Assembly: GCF_018362975.1 (NCBI RefSeq)
Contig: NZ_CP074371.1
Location: forward strand, 7,378,001-7,442,000
Direction: 5' to 3'
From: Nocardia tengchongensis
GTDB lineage: Bacteria > Actinomycetota > Actinomycetes > Mycobacteriales > Mycobacteriaceae
Length of the DNA stretch: 64,000 nt
The translations under genes and the position numbers were made by a program. The notes under the pieces are model-generated. The model made no database searches. It was given only the letters and a program-made list of their open reading frames with translations, and was not told the origin of the DNA. Below are positions 61,289-64,000 of this stretch, in pieces. Position 1 is the stretch's first letter. Each line of letters opens with the position of its first letter.

Positions 61289-63433
61289 ATGGTCGGCGTG
61301 ACCTCAGCCGACCCGAACATCTCCGACCTCGAACTGTCCGATGCCGCCGCGCAGCCCGGCGCGGGTGGCTTGCGCGAGGATGCGGAGCGGCTGCTGCGGG
61401 AGCTGGCCGGACCGGCGGCGCGGTTACGGGAAGACCAGTGGGTCGCGATCGAGGCGCTGGTGGTGCAGCGGCGACGAGCCCTGGTGGTGCAGCGCACCGG
61501 GTGGGGTAAGTCCGCGGTGTACTTCATCTCCGCGAAACTGCTGCGGGCGCAGGGGCGGGGCCCGACGGTGATCGTGTCGCCGCTGCTGGCGTTGATGCGC
61601 AACCAGGTGTCCTCCGCCGAACGGGCGGGAGTCGTTGCGGCGACCATCAATTCGGGCAACGTCACCGAGTGGGACGAGATCCACGCGCGGATGGCCGCGG
61701 GGGACGTCGACGTGCTGCTGGTGAGCCCGGAACGGTTGAACAATCCGGACTTCCGGGATTCGGTGCTGCCCAAGCTGGCCGCCGACGCCGGGCTGGTGGT
61801 GATCGACGAAGCGCACTGCGTCTCGGACTGGGGGCACGACTTCCGGCCCGACTATCGCCGGATCCGCACCCTCATCGCCGATCTCGGCTCGGAGGTGCCG
61901 GTGCTGGCCACCACGGCCACCGCCAACGACCGGGTGGTGACCGACGTCGCCACCCAGATCGGCACGGACACACTCGTTCTGCGCGGCAGCCTGGACCGCG
62001 AGTCGCTGCACCTGTCGGTGGTGCGGATTCCCGACGCGGTGCAGCGCACCGCCTGGCTCAGCAAACGGCTGCACGAACTGCCCGGTTCGGGCATCGTCTA
62101 CGCGCTCACCGTGGCCGCCGCCCACGATCTCGCCGACGTATTGAACTCGCACGGACACCACGTCGCCGCCTACACCGGGCAGACCGATCCCACCGAACGC
62201 GAAGCGCTCGAGGCCGCGCTGTTGAACAACGAGGTGAAGGCGCTGATCGCCACCTCCGCGCTCGGAATGGGTTTCGACAAGCCGGATCTCGGGTTCGTGG
62301 TGCACCTGGGCGCGCCCTCCTCCCCCATCTCCTACTACCAGCAGGTGGGCCGTGCGGGCCGCGGCACCGAGCGGGCCGAGGTGGTGCTGCTGCCCGGCCA
62401 CGAGGACCGCCAGATCTGGAGCTACTTCGCGTCGGTGGCCTTCCCGCGCGAGCACATCGTGCGCTCGGTGCTGGCCGCCCTGGACACCGAGCGCCCGCTG
62501 TCCACCGCCGCCCTGGAACCCTTGGTGGAGCTGAATCGCTCCCGCCTGGAGATGGTGCTCAAGGTGCTCGACGTGGACGGCGCGGTACGCCGGGTGCGCG
62601 GCGGCTGGCTCGGCACCGGCGAACCCTGGGTCTACGACACCGAGCGCTACGAGCGCCTCAGCGTCGCGCGCGAGGCCGAGCAGCAGGCCATGATCGACTA
62701 CCAGTCCACCGCCGAATGCCGGATGACGTTCCTGCGCAGCCAACTCGACGATCCGGGCCTGGTGCTCGGCACCCACTGCGGCCGCTGCGACAACTGCACC
62801 GGCGCCCGCCAGGACACCGCCGTCGACGACACCGAACTGGCCGAGATCCGCACCCGCCTGGACCGCCCCGGCATCGATCTCGCGCCCCGCAAGCAGTGGC
62901 CCACCGGCCTGGCCAAACTCGGAATCTCGCTGTCCGGCAAGATCACCGACGGCCCCGAGACCGGCCGCGTGCTGGGCCGCCTGAGCAATCTCGGCTGGGG
63001 CCAGCGCCTGCGCCCCCTGCTCGACGGCCCCGACGCCCCGGTCCCCGACGAGGTCTTCCGCGCCTGCACCATCGTGCTGCGCGAATGGGATTGGGCCCAG
63101 CGCCCCACCGCCGTCCTGGCCCTGGACTCCGGCACCCGCCCCCTGCTGACCCGATCCCTGGCCGCCCGCCTCGCCGAGATCGGCCGCCTCCAGGACCTCG
63201 GCGTCCTCTCGCTACGCCCCGATCTACCGCCGGTGTCGGCCGCCAACTCGGCCCACCGCGTCGCCGCCCTCCACAATGCTTGGGAGACACCGGATCTCAC
63301 CGCGGTCGGCGGCCCGATCCTGCTGGTCGACGCCCTCACCGACACCGGCTGGACCTTCACCATGGCTGCCCGCCAGCTCCGCTCCGCCGGAGCCGACGCC
63401 ATCCTCCCCTTCGCATTGGCCACCCCTTCCTGA
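61289..63433 (+). CDS. rqlH: RecQ-like DNA helicase with C-terminal PRTase-like domain (RqlH)
   Basis: 714 aa. RecQ ATPase motifs are Walker A QRTGWGKSAV, DEAH in VIDEAHCVSDWGHDFRPDY and QVGRAGRGTERAEVVLLPG. A four-Cys zinc-type element occurs around C-R-M ... THCGRCDNC. The C-terminus (about residues 570-714) ends in a phosphoribosyltransferase-like domain, with the PRPP-loop resemblance ILLVDALTDTGWTF. This tripartite layout is that of M. smegmatis RqlH, an ATP-dependent 3'-5' helicase clade. The PRTase part probably has no synthetic role. A GTG 12 bp downstream of the ATG is an alternative start. Confidence 0.9.
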   Translation: MVGVTSADPNISDLELSDAAAQPGAGGLREDAERLLRELAGPAARLREDQWVAIEALVVQRRRALVVQRTGWGKSAVYFISAKLLRAQGRGPTVIVSPLLALMRNQVSSAERAGVVAATINSGNVTEWDEIHARMAAGDVDVLLVSPERLNNPDFRDSVLPKLAADAGLVVIDEAHCVSDWGHDFRPDYRRIRTLIADLGSEVPVLATTATANDRVVTDVATQIGTDTLVLRGSLDRESLHLSVVRIPDAVQRTAWLSKRLHELPGSGIVYALTVAAAHDLADVLNSHGHHVAAYTGQTDPTEREALEAALLNNEVKALIATSALGMGFDKPDLGFVVHLGAPSSPISYYQQVGRAGRGTERAEVVLLPGHEDRQIWSYFASVAFPREHIVRSVLAALDTERPLSTAALEPLVELNRSRLEMVLKVLDVDGAVRRVRGGWLGTGEPWVYDTERYERLSVAREAEQQAMIDYQSTAECRMTFLRSQLDDPGLVLGTHCGRCDNCTGARQDTAVDDTELAEIRTRLDRPGIDLAPRKQWPTGLAKLGISLSGKITDGPETGRVLGRLSNLGWGQRLRPLLDGPDAPVPDEVFRACTIVLREWDWAQRPTAVLALDSGTRPLLTRSLAARLAEIGRLQDLGVLSLRPDLPPVSAANSAHRVAALHNAWETPDLTAVGGPILLVDALTDTGWTFTMAARQLRSAGADAILPFALATPS

Positions 63434-63469
63434 CCATCGGCGTACCGTCGAACGGGGAGGGGAGAGAGC

Positions 63470-63649
63470 ATGAGTACGGGGAACAGCGGGGACGAGGCCA
63501 ACGATCCACGGGCGCGCTGGCGCAAGCTACCGCCCGAGCCGACGCAGTGGATCGAGGAGGTCGACCGGGAGCATTCGGCCGTCGACTTCGGCACGGACCA
63601 CGATCCGGACGGCAAGGCCGCCATCTATGGGGGAACTGCCGGGCCCTGA
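63470..63649 (+). CDS. small conserved-looking protein, 59 aa
   Basis: GGGGAGGGGAGAGAGC precedes the ATG. The 59-aa product is acidic with a central RARWRKLPPEPTQWIEEV stretch resembling small proteins seen in other mycolic-acid actinobacteria. It starts 37 bp after the rqlH stop and could be co-transcribed. It converges with the MarR gene (5-bp gap). Function unknown. Confidence 0.65.
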   Translation: MSTGNSGDEANDPRARWRKLPPEPTQWIEEVDREHSAVDFGTDHDPDGKAAIYGGTAGP

Positions 63650-63654
63650 CGCGC

Positions 63655-64000
63655 TCAGGCGTCGTGGGCGGGCCGCCGGTTCTCGAGGTTCTCGATGGCG
63701 TCGACGTAGCGCAACATGAGGCGCGCGAAGTCGAGGCGGTCCTGTTCCGGCCACTCGGCCGTGATGTATTCGAAGGCGACGCGCTGCTGTCCACGGAAGC
63801 GGGTCATGAACTCCAGGCCCTCGGGGCTGAGCTCGAGGACGGCGCGGCGGCCGTCGAGCTGTGAGGGGACCCGCAGCAGGTAGCCCGCCTTGATGTTGTC
63901 GGTGACCATGCGACTCGCCACCGACGGGTCCACACACATGGCCGCGGCGATACCGCCGACGGTCATCTCCCCCGGCTGGTCCTGCCCGCAGCCCAGGACC
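63655..64000 (-). CDS. MarR-family regulator (N-terminus cut by window edge)
   Basis: The frame runs unbroken from the right window edge to the stop at 63655. Visible part: the recognition helix region GGIAAAMCVDPSVASRMV, the wing VPSQLDGRRAVLELSPEG and the C-terminal dimer helix ending NLENRRPAHDA. The ATG at 63966 is internal to the winged helix, so the true start lies outside. Effector and targets cannot be judged. Confidence 0.8.
   Translation of the reverse strand, partial: VLGCGQDQPGEMTVGGIAAAMCVDPSVASRMVTDNIKAGYLLRVPSQLDGRRAVLELSPEGLEFMTRFRGQQRVAFEYITAEWPEQDRLDFARLMLRYVDAIENLENRRPAHDA

Noticed and set aside
1..64000. CRISPR array, tRNA or rRNA gene, prophage or integrative element
   Set aside because: No regularly spaced repeats, cloverleaf-like segments, integrase, phage genes or attachment-site duplications were seen when reading through the window.

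Overview
The window is about 70% GC, densely packed and almost free of intergenic DNA. It looks like chromosome from a mycolic-acid actinomycete, most likely Nocardia or a close relative. Supporting markers are a KshA/KstD/Hsa steroid-catabolic gene set, two MptpB-type phosphatases, a DUF222-HNH (13E12-type) protein, DUF5313 and DUF4189 proteins, an RqlH-type helicase and many TetR/MarR/LLM/SDR genes. I see no tRNA, rRNA, CRISPR, prophage or insertion sequence.

Layout. 0-2 kb: a leftward steroid-ring operon (HsaB-like flavin reductase, kshA, a small Cys-rich protein) divergent from an IclR regulator. 3-7 kb: PadR regulator, an MFS exporter with an unusual Gln/Ala-rich insertion, and a stand-alone ribBA. 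7-15.7 kb: miscellaneous hydrolases, TetR and LuxR regulators and unknown proteins. 15.7-22.5 kb: HsaD-like and HsaA-like genes, a membrane alpha/beta-hydrolase, a LysR regulator and a KstD-like flavoprotein. 22.7-26.2 kb: an epimerase-PEP-mobile-domain fusion followed by a secreted MptpB-like phosphatase. 26.2-35.3 kb: a carbohydrate locus (GH172, polyol dehydrogenase, two FGGY kinases, a fucose/arabinose-type isomerase, a GH43-like propeller) that could funnel D-arabinan-derived pentoses into the pentose-phosphate pathway, with metY and an RHH protein inserted. 35.4-41.7 kb: HNH protein, AlkZ-like protein, a second MptpB-like phosphatase next to a truncated pyruvate phosphate dikinase, and a structured intergenic element. 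41.7-52.5 kb: steroid and side-chain-type genes (FadD3-like ligase, LLM oxidoreductases, SDRs, kstD, esterase). 52.5-64 kb: small conserved actinobacterial proteins, regulators, a CqsA-like alpha-hydroxyketone autoinducer synthase, a solute-binding lipoprotein, rtcB, an MBL/TetR pair with a long operator, and rqlH.

How the genes fit together. The oxygenase, dehydrogenase and hydrolase genes of steroid degradation are spread over three blocks. A nearly identical 17-bp palindrome sits in front of the HsaB-like and the HsaA-like genes, which suggests one regulator (best candidate the IclR protein) joins them; HsaC, the ring-cleaving dioxygenase, is not in the window.

The most unusual item is the CqsA-like gene at about 55.2 kb. 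Its N-terminal part is separated from the rest by one in-frame TGA.

At least seven genes carry a single ±1 frameshift, most at G/C runs. Consensus errors are the simplest explanation, and they should be corrected before biology is inferred from these breaks.
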